Of a stretch of 64,000 nucleotides of DNA, positions 31,028 to 40,382 are shown in pieces. The DNA lies in assembly GCF_025837155.1 (NCBI RefSeq), contig NZ_CP107549.1, positions 3,534,001-3,598,000 on the forward strand. Reading direction: 5' to 3'. The position numbers and the translations under genes are program-made. Origin of the DNA: Pseudomonas sp. Z8(2022) (GTDB lineage: Bacteria; Pseudomonadota; Gammaproteobacteria; Pseudomonadales; Pseudomonadaceae). The notes beneath the pieces were generated by a model. It worked only from the letters and a program-made list of their open reading frames with translations. It was not told the DNA's origin and did not search any database. Numbering within the stretch: the first letter of the stretch is position 1; each line of letters starts with the position of its first letter.

Positions 31028-32004
31028 CAGTTCGCCTCCTGTGCGGGAGCATCCGCGGCTGCGGCGGGAGGCGCCTGCTGCTCATCCTCCGCCTGCTCGG
31101 CCTGGCGATCGGCCGCTTCCTGCGCCTCGGCCGAATCCGCGGCGCGCTGCTCGGGGCTGCGACGATCAGAGAACACCAGCAGCAGATGACGACTGCGATT
31201 GAGCGCCGCGGTTGGCGTGGCGCGAACGATGGCGAACGGCTGGCCGGAATCGTGAATGACTTCCTTGACCGTGGCCACCGGGTAGCCCGCCGGGAAGCGC
31301 TGGCCCATGCCGGAACTCACCAGCAGATCGCCTTCCTTGATATCGGCGGTATCGGCGACGTGGCGAAGCTCCAGGCTCTCCGGATTGCCTGTGCCGACCG
31401 CGATGGCGCGCAGGCCGTTGCGGTTGACCTGCACCGGAATGCTGTGGGTGTTGTCGGTCAGCAGCAGCACGCGCGAGGTGTACGGCATGACCTCCACCAC
31501 CTGCCCCATCAGGCCGCGCGCATCGAGCACCGGCTGTCCGATGAACACGCAGTTCTTTCTGTTCTCGTCAACGCAGTCCTTCTCGCCCTTGTCGATCAGG
31601 ATGCGATGAGTATAGGGGTTGGGGTCGACACCGATCAGTTCGCTGACCAGCACTTCCTCGTCCACCAGCGCTGCGGAGTTGAGCAGCTCGCGCAGGCGCA
31701 CGTTCTGCTCGGTCAGGGTCGCCAGTTTCTGCAGGCGGCGCTGCAGCAGCAGAGCTTCGGCCTTGAGCTTCTCGTTCTCGGCCATCAGCTCGCTGCGCGA
31801 GGAAATCTGCTGGGTCGCACCTTCCCAGGCACGCACGGGCAGTTCGGCCACTTCGTACAGCGGCGTCAACACCATACCCATCAGACTGCGCACGGGCTTG
31901 AGCGTATCGAAGCGGGCATCGGCCACCATCAGCACTGCCGACAGCACGGCAAATACCAGCATTCGAATGCCCAGCGAGGGACCTTTGGCGAAGAGCGGCT
32001 TAAT
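31027..32004 (-). CDS. mreC: Rod-shape protein MreC, apparent ATT start
   Basis: About 325 residues. One membrane helix near residues 15-30, a coiled coil (about 65-110; ELMAENEKLKAEALLLQRRL) and two beta-barrel domains, then a Glu/Ala/Gln-rich tail. MreC organises MreB, MreD, RodA and PBP2 for lateral wall synthesis. The first ATG (31962) falls at the edge of the membrane helix. The preceding in-frame residues KPLFAKGPSLGIR look native, and AAGGAG sits 6 bp before an ATT at 32004 that is the best start. A 16-codon leader ORF (32050 to 32000) ends across that ATT. Confidence 0.9.
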   Translation of the reverse strand: MKPLFAKGPSLGIRMLVFAVLSAVLMVADARFDTLKPVRSLMGMVLTPLYEVAELPVRAWEGATQQISSRSELMAENEKLKAEALLLQRRLQKLATLTEQNVRLRELLNSAALVDEEVLVSELIGVDPNPYTHRILIDKGEKDCVDENRKNCVFIGQPVLDARGLMGQVVEVMPYTSRVLLLTDNTHSIPVQVNRNGLRAIAVGTGNPESLELRHVADTADIKEGDLLVSSGMGQRFPAGYPVATVKEVIHDSGQPFAIVRATPTAALNRSRHLLLVFSDRRSPEQRAADSAEAQEAADRQAEQAEDEQQAPPAAAADAPAQEAN

Positions 32005-32050
32005 GGGCTGCTCCTTGTGCGCCGCGAGGGCGAAAAGCGCGCGAATTCAT
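32000..32050 (-). CDS. Possible 16-codon leader ORF of mreC
   Basis: ATG at 32050 to TAA at 32000, whose stop overlaps the proposed ATT start of mreC within CATTAA. The peptide MNSRAFRPRGAQGAAH has no known homology that I can state. Its only likely role would be to deliver terminating ribosomes to the AAGGAG/ATT site. No good ribosome binding site was identified for the leader itself, so this is tentative. Confidence 0.3.
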   Translation of the reverse strand: MNSRAFRPRGAQGAAH

Positions 32051-32153
32051 GCGAAGGGCAAACCGGTCAAACGAAGAGTGGGCCGAGTGTACTGCAATGC
32101 TCGAATATGCGCGTGCCGCCCGGAGGCGGCACGGCGGACACGCGGGGTGAACC

Positions 32154-33203
<1,050 letters not shown>

Positions 33204-33419
33204 CTAGGCAACGCGTGGGTGAAGGCCAGGCGCGCAAAACGCGCAGGTAAAAAGTGCGGCAAACTCTAACAACGGCAGGGATTTTGAGCAAGGCGGCAAT
33301 ATGGTAGATTGCCTGTTTTTCCGGGCCTTGTAGCTGCACATCGCGGCCTTTGACCGCTGGCTCGCGACATCCGTTCCCTGCATGCCCTCTCTGTCACACT
33401 TCCACTGGAGAACCCCCCG

Positions 33420-33707
33420 ATGGCGCTTGAACGCTCCGAGGTGGAAAAAATCGCCCACCTGGCCCGCCTGGGTCTGAACGAAGGCGATATTCCGCAAACC
33501 ACCGAGACCCTGAACAACATCCTCGGCCTGATCGACCAGATGCAGGCCGTCGATACCCAGGGCATCGAACCCCTGGCCCACCCGCTGGAAGCGACCCAGC
33601 GCCTGCGCGCCGACGTGGTCACCGAGAGCAACCAGCGTGACGCCTACCAGGCCATCGCCCCGGCCGTGGAAAACGGCCTGTACCTCGTGCCAAAAGTCAT
33701 CGAATAA
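33420..33707 (+). CDS. gatC: Asp-tRNA(Asn)/Glu-tRNA(Gln) amidotransferase subunit C
   Basis: 95 residues, typical length, with the [12 protein letters not shown] start and [15 protein letters not shown] motif. It is the small chaperone-like subunit that wraps GatA and GatB. It opens the gatCAB operon. Pseudomonads use this route to make Asn-tRNA and/or Gln-tRNA by amidation of misacylated tRNA. Confidence 0.96.
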   Translation: MALERSEVEKIAHLARLGLNEGDIPQTTETLNNILGLIDQMQAVDTQGIEPLAHPLEATQRLRADVVTESNQRDAYQAIAPAVENGLYLVPKVIE

Positions 33708-33722
33708 AGGAAAGGGCCCGAC

Positions 33723-35174
33723 ATGCATCAATTGACCCTGGCCGAGATCGCCCGCGGCCTCGCCGACAAGCAATTCTCTGCAGAAGAACTGAGCCGCAGC
33801 CTGCTGGCGCGTATCGCGCAGCTCGACCCGCAGCTCAACAGCTTCATTACCGTCACCGAAGACCTGGCCCTTGAGCAGGCCAGGGCCGCCGACGCCCGTC
33901 GCGCAGCCGGCGAGAATGGCGCCCTGCTCGGCGCCCCGATCGCCCACAAGGACCTGTTCTGCACCAATGGCGTGCTGACGTCCTGCGCTTCGAAGATCCT
34001 CACCGGCTTCAAGGCGCCCTACGACGCCACCGTGGTCGAAAAACTCAAGAACGCAGGCACCGTGACCCTCGGCAAGCTGAACATGGACGAGTTCGCCATG
34101 GGCTCGGCCAACGAATCCAGTCACTACGGCCCGGTCAAGAACCCCTGGGACACCAGCCGCGTACCCGGCGGCTCCTCGGGCGGCAGCGCCGCGGCCGTGG
34201 CCGCGCGCCTGATTCCGGCCGCCACCGGCACCGACACCGGCGGTTCGATCCGTCAGCCGGCGGCGCTGACCAACCTCACCGGGATCAAGCCGACCTACGG
34301 CCGCGTATCGCGCTGGGGCATGATCGCCTACGCCTCCAGCCTCGACCAGGGCGGCCCGCTGGCCCGCACCGCCGAGGACTGCGCCCTGCTGCTCGGCGCC
34401 ATGGCTGGTTTCGATGCCAAGGATTCCACCAGCGTCGACCAGCCGGTCGATGACTATCTGGCCGCCCTTACTCAGCCGCTGGCCGGCCTGCGCATCGGTC
34501 TGCCCAAGGAATACTTTGGCGCCGGCCTCGATGCCCGCATCGGCGAGAAGGTGCTGGCGGTGGTCGAGGAGCTGAAGAAGCTCGGCGCCACGGTGAAGGA
34601 CATCTCGCTGCCGAACATGCAGCACGCCATTCCAGCCTACTACGTGATCGCCCCGGCCGAAGCCAGCTCCAACCTGTCACGCTTCGACGGCGTGCGTTTC
34701 GGCTATCGCTGCGAGAATCCGGTCAACCTCGAAGACCTGTACAAGCGCTCGCGCGGTGAAGGCTTCGGTGCGGAGGTAAAACGCCGCATCATGGTCGGCA
34801 CCTATGCGCTGTCTGCCGGTTACTACGACGCCTACTACATCAAGGCCCAGCAGATCCGCCGACTGATCAAGAACGACTTCGTCAGCGCCTTCAAGGACGT
34901 CGACGTGATCCTCGGCCCGACCACGCCGAACCTGGCCTGGAAAATCGGCGAGAAAGGTGGCGACCCGGTGTCGGCCTACCTCGAGGACATCTACACCATT
35001 ACCGCCAACCTCGCCGGCATCCCCGGCCTGTCGATGCCGGCCGGCTTCGTCGATGGCCTGCCGGTGGGCGTGCAGTTGCTCGGCAACTACTTCCAGGAAG
35101 GTCGCCTGCTGAACATCGCGCATCAGTACCAGCAGGTCACTGACTGGCATCAACAGGCACCGAGCGGCTTCTGA
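33723..35174 (+). CDS. gatA: Amidotransferase subunit A (glutaminase/amidase)
   Basis: 483 residues, amidase-signature family. The Ser-cisSer-Lys triad is K76 ([10 protein letters not shown]), S151 (GGSSGGS) and S175 ([10 protein letters not shown]), with the expected spacing. It releases ammonia from glutamine and channels it to GatB. It starts 15 bp after gatC and ends 11 bp before gatB. Confidence 0.98.
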   Translation: MHQLTLAEIARGLADKQFSAEELSRSLLARIAQLDPQLNSFITVTEDLALEQARAADARRAAGENGALLGAPIAHKDLFCTNGVLTSCASKILTGFKAPYDATVVEKLKNAGTVTLGKLNMDEFAMGSANESSHYGPVKNPWDTSRVPGGSSGGSAAAVAARLIPAATGTDTGGSIRQPAALTNLTGIKPTYGRVSRWGMIAYASSLDQGGPLARTAEDCALLLGAMAGFDAKDSTSVDQPVDDYLAALTQPLAGLRIGLPKEYFGAGLDARIGEKVLAVVEELKKLGATVKDISLPNMQHAIPAYYVIAPAEASSNLSRFDGVRFGYRCENPVNLEDLYKRSRGEGFGAEVKRRIMVGTYALSAGYYDAYYIKAQQIRRLIKNDFVSAFKDVDVILGPTTPNLAWKIGEKGGDPVSAYLEDIYTITANLAGIPGLSMPAGFVDGLPVGVQLLGNYFQEGRLLNIAHQYQQVTDWHQQAPSGF

Positions 35175-35185
35175 GGACGACACAC

Positions 35186-36631
35186 ATGCAATGGGAAACA
35201 GTGATCGGGCTCGAGATCCACGCTCAGCTCAGCACCCAATCGAAGATTTTCTCGGCCAGCGCCACCAGCTTCGGCGCCGAGCCCAACACCCAGGCCAGCC
35301 TGATCGACCTCGGCATGCCCGGCACCCTGCCGGTGCTCAACGCCGAAGCCGTACGCATGGCCTGCAAGTTCGGCCTGGCCATCGATGCCGAGATCGGCGC
35401 GCGTAACATCTTTGCGCGCAAGAACTACTTCTACCCCGACCTGCCCAAGGGTTACCAGACCAGCCAGATGGATCACCCCATCGTCGGCAAGGGTCATCTG
35501 GACATCACCCTGGAAGACGGCACCGTCAAGCGCATCGGTATCACCCGCGCGCACCTGGAAGAGGATGCCGGCAAGAGCCTACACGAAGACTTCCACGGCA
35601 TGAGTGGCATCGACCTCAACCGCGCCGGCACCCCGCTGCTGGAAATCGTCTCCGAGCCAGACATTCGCAGCGCCAAGGAGGCCGTGGCCTACGTCAAGGC
35701 GATCCACGCGCTGGTGCGTTACCTGGGCATCTGCGACGGCAACATGGCCGAAGGCTCGCTGCGCTGCGACTGCAACGTCTCGGTGCGCCCGAAGGGCCAG
35801 GCCGAGTTCGGCACCCGCGCCGAGATCAAGAACGTCAACTCCTTCCGCTTCATCGAGAAGGCCATCAACCACGAGATCCAGCGTCAGATCGACCTGATCG
35901 AGGATGGCGGCAAGGTCATACAGGAAACCCGCCTGTACGACCCGAACAAGGACGAAACCCGCTCCATGCGTGGCAAGGAAGAAGCCAACGACTACCGTTA
36001 CTTCCCCTGCCCCGACCTGCTGCCGGTGGTGATCGAGCAGAGTTTTCTCGACGAGGTGCGCAGCCAGCTGCCGGAACTGCCGACGCAGAAGCGCGAGCGT
36101 TTCCAGAGCCAGTACGGCCTGTCCAGCTATGACGCCAGCGTTTTGAGCGCCAGCCGCGAGATGGCCGAATACTTCGAGGAAGTGGCCAAGGTCTGCGGCG
36201 ACGCCAAGCTGGCAGCCAACTGGGTGATGGGCGAGCTGTCCAGCCTGCTCAACAAGGAAGGCCTGGAGATCGAGCAGTCGCCGGTTTCCGCCGAGCACCT
36301 GGGCGGCATGATCCTGCGCATCAAGGACAACACCATCAGCGGCAAGATCGCCAAGATGGTGTTCGAGGCCATGGCCGCCGGTGAAGGCAGCGCCGACGCG
36401 ATCATCGAGAGCAAGGGCCTCAAGCAGGTCACCGACAGCGGCGCGATCGAGAAGATGCTCGACGAGGTACTGGCGGCCAATGCCGAGCAGGTCGAGCAGT
36501 ATCGCGCCAGCGACGAGGCCAAGCGTGGCAAGATGTTCGGCTTCTTCGTCGGTCAGGCCATGAAAGCCTCCAAGGGCAAGGCCAACCCGGGGCAAGTGAA
36601 CGAACTGCTCAAGAAAAAGCTCGAAGGCTGA
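35186..36631 (+). CDS. gatB: Amidotransferase subunit B (tRNA kinase/amidase)
   Basis: 481 residues. The catalytic cradle covers the N-terminal two thirds ([41 protein letters not shown]) and the tRNA-binding helical YqeY-like tail covers about 340-481 ([15 protein letters not shown]). It activates the tRNA-bound Asp or Glu with ATP and transfers ammonia. It is the last gene of gatCAB, followed by a strong terminator. Confidence 0.98.
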   Translation: MQWETVIGLEIHAQLSTQSKIFSASATSFGAEPNTQASLIDLGMPGTLPVLNAEAVRMACKFGLAIDAEIGARNIFARKNYFYPDLPKGYQTSQMDHPIVGKGHLDITLEDGTVKRIGITRAHLEEDAGKSLHEDFHGMSGIDLNRAGTPLLEIVSEPDIRSAKEAVAYVKAIHALVRYLGICDGNMAEGSLRCDCNVSVRPKGQAEFGTRAEIKNVNSFRFIEKAINHEIQRQIDLIEDGGKVIQETRLYDPNKDETRSMRGKEEANDYRYFPCPDLLPVVIEQSFLDEVRSQLPELPTQKRERFQSQYGLSSYDASVLSASREMAEYFEEVAKVCGDAKLAANWVMGELSSLLNKEGLEIEQSPVSAEHLGGMILRIKDNTISGKIAKMVFEAMAAGEGSADAIIESKGLKQVTDSGAIEKMLDEVLAANAEQVEQYRASDEAKRGKMFGFFVGQAMKASKGKANPGQVNELLKKKLEG

Positions 36632-36658
36632 GCCGGTCCGGCTCGCCTGCTAGTGAAG

Positions 36659-36684
36659 AACGCCGGGCTCGCCCGGCGTTTTTC
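36659..36684 (+). terminator. Rho-independent terminator after gatB
   Basis: Perfect stem CGCCGGG/CCCGGCG (36661-36667 with 36672-36678), loop CTCG, then TTTTT. It ends the gatCAB transcript and lies directly before the first possible ATG of the rlpA-like gene. Confidence 0.9.
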
Positions 36685-36699
36685 ATGGAGACAGCCAAG

Positions 36700-37122
36700 A
36701 TGAATATCCATACCCCGAATGCAATCCGGGAATGTTTGCCCCCCCGAATCGCAAGCGGATTGCGCGGCTATGCCCTGTTCGGCGCCCTGGCATTGCTTGC
36801 CGGTTGCTCCACCCTTGGCGGCGGAGCAGGCAACAGCGAAAGCGGCAAGGCGTCCTACTACGGAGATCGTCACCACGGCCAGCGTACCGCCAGCGGCGAA
36901 CGCTTCGATCAGAACGCACTGACCGCTGCGCATCGTACCCTGCCGTTCGGCACCCGGGTGCGGGTGACCAACCTGAACAATGAACGCAGTGTCGTGGTGC
37001 GCATCAATGACCGCGGGCCGTTCGTACGAGGTCGCGTGATCGACGTTTCGCGTGCCGCCGCGCTGCAGTTGGACATGCTCCGTGCAGGTGTGGTGCCGGT
37101 ACGGATCGAGGCGCTGGACTGA
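36700..37122 (+). CDS. RlpA-like DPBB-domain lipoprotein
   Basis: 140 residues from the ATG at 36700, chosen because GGAG lies 9 bp upstream; the ATG at 36685 abuts the terminator T-tract. A lipobox LLAGC puts the acylated cysteine at C36, after an unusually long n-region. The rest is a double-psi beta-barrel ([37 protein letters not shown]), as in the septal lytic transglycosylase RlpA, but the SPOR domain is absent. The family cleaves glycan strands lacking stem peptides. Codons 4-11 overlap a REP-type repeat. It is the counterpart of the short RlpA-like gene after gatB in P. aeruginosa. Confidence 0.88.
   Translation: MNIHTPNAIRECLPPRIASGLRGYALFGALALLAGCSTLGGGAGNSESGKASYYGDRHHGQRTASGERFDQNALTAAHRTLPFGTRVRVTNLNNERSVVVRINDRGPFVRGRVIDVSRAAALQLDMLRAGVVPVRIEALD
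36711..36732. repeat. REP-type repeat inside the rlpA-like coding start
   Basis: The stretch around ATGCAATCCGGG matches the repeat at 52981-53002 at nearly every position (CCCG, one change, then ATGCAATCCGGG). It is read as codons for TPNAIREC, so a normally intergenic repeat forms part of the signal-peptide n-region. Confidence 0.6.
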
Positions 37123-37215
37123 CGAACAGTAACCAATAAACACCTTTCAACCGCATCTGGCGGCGCAAGAAGCCAGCACGACATTAGCCGCACTTTTTTT
37201 CGGAGCAACGCTGCA

Positions 37216-38310
37216 ATGACCCTGATGACCTATGTCTACCTCATCGCCGGCCTGGTGCTGCTGGTGGCCGGCGCCGAAGTGCTGGTGCGTGGCGCGGCCA
37301 AGCTGGCCGCACAGTTCGGAATTCCACCACTGGTGATCGGCCTGACCGTAGTGGCCTTCGGCACCAGCGCGCCGGAAACCGCCGTCAGCGTGCAATCAGC
37401 CCTCAATGGTAGCGGCGACCTGGCCATCGGTAACGTGGTCGGCAGCAACATTGCCAACGTCCTGCTGATCCTCGGCGTGACGGCGCTGGTCGCACCGCTG
37501 ATCGTATCGCGTCAGCTGATTCGCCTCGATGTGCCGATCATGATCGGCGCCAGTCTGCTCACCTTCGGCCTGGCCTGGGATGGCGAGCTCAGCCGCCTCG
37601 ACGGCGCACTACTGTTCAGCGGCATTCTGCTGTACACCGCTTTCCTGATTTACAGCGCACGCAAGGACAAGGGCGGCGATGACGACGAGTTTGCCAAGGA
37701 GTTCGGCCTCCACGAACAACCCAAACCCTATGCCTGGGCGATCAATCTGGGGCTGATCGTCATCGGCCTGGTGCTGCTGGTGGTGGGTTCGAATTTCCTT
37801 GTGGAAGGCGCCGTACAACTGGCACGTGCGCTGGGTCTCTCGGAGCTGGTGATCGGCCTGACCGTAGTTGCGGTGGGCACTTCGCTGCCGGAGCTGGCCA
37901 CCTCGATCATCGCGGCCTTCAAGGGCGAGCGCGATATCGCCGTCGGCAACATCGTCGGCAGCAACATCTTCAATCTGCTCTGCGTGCTGGGCCTGGCCTC
38001 GCTGGTCTCGCCGGCAGCCATTCCGGTCGCAGCCAATGCGCTGGCCTTCGATTTCCCGGTAATGATCGCTGTGGCGGTTGCCTGCCTGCCGATCTTCTTC
38101 AGCGGCTATCGCATCAACCGCTGGGAGGGCCTGCTGTTTCTCGCCTACTACGTGGCCTACACCCTTTATCTGGTGCTGTTCAGCACCGGCCGGCCACAGG
38201 CCGAGATCTTCGGCACCGCCATGATCGGCTATGCTCTGCCGCTCACCGCCATCACCCTGGTGGTCATCGCCGGGCGTGCCTGGCAAAAACAACGCGGCCA
38301 AGAGGTATAA
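37216..38310 (+). CDS. Calcium/sodium (cation) antiporter, YrbG/CaxA type
   Basis: 364 residues, about 10 membrane segments, with two internal alpha-repeats: VAFGTSAPETAVS...GNVVGSNIANVLLILG (about 50-95) and VAVGTSLPELATS...GNIVGSNIFNLLCVLG (about 220-260). These carry the ion-binding acidic residues of the CaCA superfamily. It most likely exports Ca2+ in exchange for Na+ or H+. A short carboxymuconolactone-decarboxylase-like gene begins 2 bp after its stop, suggesting cotranscription. Confidence 0.9.
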   Translation: MTLMTYVYLIAGLVLLVAGAEVLVRGAAKLAAQFGIPPLVIGLTVVAFGTSAPETAVSVQSALNGSGDLAIGNVVGSNIANVLLILGVTALVAPLIVSRQLIRLDVPIMIGASLLTFGLAWDGELSRLDGALLFSGILLYTAFLIYSARKDKGGDDDEFAKEFGLHEQPKPYAWAINLGLIVIGLVLLVVGSNFLVEGAVQLARALGLSELVIGLTVVAVGTSLPELATSIIAAFKGERDIAVGNIVGSNIFNLLCVLGLASLVSPAAIPVAANALAFDFPVMIAVAVACLPIFFSGYRINRWEGLLFLAYYVAYTLYLVLFSTGRPQAEIFGTAMIGYALPLTAITLVVIAGRAWQKQRGQEV

Positions 38311-38312
38311 AC

Positions 38313-38693
38313 ATGAACGAGAACCACGACCGTGGCCTGCAGGTACGCCGTGAGGTGATGGGCGATGCCTTCGTCGACCGGGCACTGGGCAACGCGACCG
38401 AGTTCACCCAGCCGCTCCAGGACTTCGTCAACGAGCACGCCTGGGGCGGTGTGTGGACACGCAGTGGCCTGCCACGCGCGACCCGCAGTCTGATCACCCT
38501 CGCCACATTGACCGCGCTGAAATGCCCGCAGGAACTCAAGGGTCACGTGCGCGGCGCGTTGAACAATGGCTGCACCGTCGAGGAAATCCGCGAAACCCTG
38601 CTGCACTGCGCCGTGTATGCAGGCGTGCCAGCCTGCATCGATGCCTTTCGCGCAGCGCAGGAAGTGATCGAGGATTATCAGCGCAACAGCTGA
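38313..38693 (+). CDS. Carboxymuconolactone decarboxylase family protein
   Basis: 126 residues, the length of gamma-carboxymuconolactone decarboxylase (PcaC), with the start MGDAFVDRALGNATEFTQPLQDFVNEHAWG and the ELKGHVRGALNNGCTVEEIRETLLHCAVYAGVPA block that includes the conserved active-site region. True PcaC acts in the protocatechuate branch, but no other pca gene is nearby, so a paralogue with another substrate is possible. Confidence 0.85.
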   Translation: MNENHDRGLQVRREVMGDAFVDRALGNATEFTQPLQDFVNEHAWGGVWTRSGLPRATRSLITLATLTALKCPQELKGHVRGALNNGCTVEEIRETLLHCAVYAGVPACIDAFRAAQEVIEDYQRNS

Positions 38694-38701
38694 GGCGCCT
38701 G

Positions 38702-38731
38702 AGCCTGCCGACGTATATCCCGCGGCAGGCT
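38702..38731. terminator. Bidirectional hairpin terminator
   Basis: Perfect 9-bp stem AGCCTGCCG/CGGCAGGCT with a 12-base loop between the converging decarboxylase-like and AEC-transporter genes. The T-tracts are short, so termination may be partial. Confidence 0.6.
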
Positions 38732-38740
38732 ATTCAGGAG

Positions 38741-39682
38741 TCAGATCCAACCGCCCCACTGCAACAGCAGCAGGCCGACATTGGTAGTCACCACCGCAGC
38801 CAGCGTGGTGATGACGATAATGGCCGCCGCCAGCTCGTGATTGGCGCCCACCGCACGGGCCATGACGAAGCTCGCCGCCGCCGTCGGGCTGGCGAAGTAC
38901 AAAAAGAGGATCGCCAGGTCCGCGCCGCGAAAGCCGCACAGCCAGGCACCGACAGTGCTCAGCAAAGGCAGCCAGACCATTTTCATCATGCCCGAGCCGA
39001 CGGCGGTACCGCTGCTGCGATGCAGCGACGCCAGGCTCAGGGTGCCACCGATGCAGATCAGCGCCAGCGGCAGGGTCATCTGCGCGAAATACTCGGCCGA
39101 GGTCAGAAACCACTGCGGCAGCGGAATCTTCCAGTAGGCGAAAGGAACCGCCAGCAACACACCGATGATCATCGGATTGCTCACGATGCTGCGTGCAATG
39201 GCTTTGGCACCGGGCTTGGCACCAGGGCTGTAGATGGCCAGCACCACAGCCGAGAGCGCGTTGTAGCAGAGGATGACCAGCGCAGCGAGCAGCGAACCGA
39301 CCGACAGGCCGTAATCACCGTACATGCTGGTGGCGAGTGCCAGACCAATAATGCCGTTATTGCCACGAAAGGCGCCCTGGGTATAGATGCCACGATCTTC
39401 GAATGGCACCCGCCAGATCGCCCAGGCCCAGGCCACGAAGAACGAGGCCACGGTGGCGAGGAAGAAGTAGGTCAGCAGCTGCGGCTGCAGGGCCGCGTCC
39501 AGGTCCGCCTTGACCACGCCAAGAAACAGCAGGGCGGGCATGGTGCCGCGAAACACCAGGCTGGAGGCTGTATCGATGAAGGGCGTGTCGATCCAGCGTA
39601 CACGCTTGAGTACCACGCCGAGAAACAGCATGGCGAACACGGGCGCAGTGATGGCGAGGGTTTGTGCAGCGATGGCGAACAT
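38741..39682 (-). CDS. AEC-family transporter
   Basis: 313 residues from the ATG at 39682 (a TTG two codons upstream is possible). About ten membrane helices in the auxin-efflux-carrier/MdcF pattern, including GAFRGNNGIIGLALATSMYG and the C-terminal NHELAAAIIVITTLAAVVTTN. Bacterial members carry malonate, malate or other small organic anions; the substrate here is unknown. It follows roxSR on the same strand after a likely terminator and has a TTAGC-NN-GCTAA dyad 32 bp upstream. Confidence 0.85.
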   Translation of the reverse strand: MFAIAAQTLAITAPVFAMLFLGVVLKRVRWIDTPFIDTASSLVFRGTMPALLFLGVVKADLDAALQPQLLTYFFLATVASFFVAWAWAIWRVPFEDRGIYTQGAFRGNNGIIGLALATSMYGDYGLSVGSLLAALVILCYNALSAVVLAIYSPGAKPGAKAIARSIVSNPMIIGVLLAVPFAYWKIPLPQWFLTSAEYFAQMTLPLALICIGGTLSLASLHRSSGTAVGSGMMKMVWLPLLSTVGAWLCGFRGADLAILFLYFASPTAAASFVMARAVGANHELAAAIIVITTLAAVVTTNVGLLLLQWGGWI

Positions 39683-39714
39683 GACCAAACCAGCAGGTTG
39701 TATGACGACCTATG

Positions 39715-39726
39715 TTAGCTGGCTAA
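39715..39726. promoter_or_regulatory. TTAGC-NN-GCTAA dyad upstream of the AEC transporter
   Basis: TTAGCTGGCTAA, with perfect 5-bp arms and 2-bp centre, ends 32 bp before the transporter start codon. The shape resembles SlyA/MarR-type operators. A second site of the same form precedes the Bcr-type exporter at 59107-59120. Confidence 0.5.
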
Positions 39727-39768
39727 GCATTTATCCGCCATGGGCAAAACAGGTTCAGCGTGAAAGAA

Positions 39769-39797
39769 CGGGCTTTGGCCATCCCGGCCCGAGCCCG
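39769..39797 (-). terminator. Probable terminator after roxR
   Basis: CGGGCT/AGCCCG outer stem and GGCC/GGCC inner stem with a 2-base internal mismatch and a 5-base loop; on the minus strand it is followed by TTCTTTC. It begins 11 bp after the roxR stop. Confidence 0.55.
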
Positions 39798-39807
39798 CTC
39801 CGGTATT

Positions 39808-40368
39808 TCAGCGTCGAACCGGACGCTTCTGCAGCTTGCGCTGCAAGGTGCGACGGTGCATGCCCAGCGCACGTGCAGTGGCGGAGATGTTGCCCTCGTG
39901 CTCGGCCAGTACGCGCTGGATGTGCTCCCATTGCAGGCGATCCACCGACATCGGGTTCTCCGGAACCAGGCTGTCGAGATCGGCGTGCTCGGAAAGCAGT
40001 GCGGTGAGCACGTCGTCGGCATCGGCCGGCTTGCACAGGTAGTTGGCCGCGCCGCGCTTGATGGCTTCAACCGCGGTGGCGATGCTGGAATAGCCGGTGA
40101 GGATCACCACGCGCATCTCGGCGTCCAGCTCGAGCAGCTTGGGCAACAGCACCAGGCCGGAGTCGCCTTCCATCTTCAGATCGACCACGGCGTAATCCGG
40201 CAGATCATCCTTGGCCAGGGCCAGGCCTTCTTCGGCGCTGGATGCGGTAGACACGCGCAGGCCGCGGCGACTCATGGCACGCGCCATCACGCGAGTGAAG
40301 GTAGGATCGTCGTCCACAAGCAGCAGATGCGGCTGCTCTTCGCCTTCGAACAGGGATTCTTCGCTCAT
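39808..40368 (-). CDS. roxR: Redox response regulator RoxR (RegA/PrrA type)
   Basis: 186 residues: receiver domain with acidic pair D20/D21, phosphorylated D63 in VVDLKMEGDSGL and a conserved Lys in LCKPADADD, a short linker, then a Fis-type helix-turn-helix (EGNISATARALGMHRRTLQRKL). It regulates respiratory oxidases and cyanide-related genes in P. aeruginosa. It lies 14 bp after roxS in one operon. Confidence 0.94.
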   Translation of the reverse strand: MSEESLFEGEEQPHLLLVDDDPTFTRVMARAMSRRGLRVSTASSAEEGLALAKDDLPDYAVVDLKMEGDSGLVLLPKLLELDAEMRVVILTGYSSIATAVEAIKRGAANYLCKPADADDVLTALLSEHADLDSLVPENPMSVDRLQWEHIQRVLAEHEGNISATARALGMHRRTLQRKLQKRPVRR

Positions 40369-40382
40369 GCTTGGTTTCCTAA

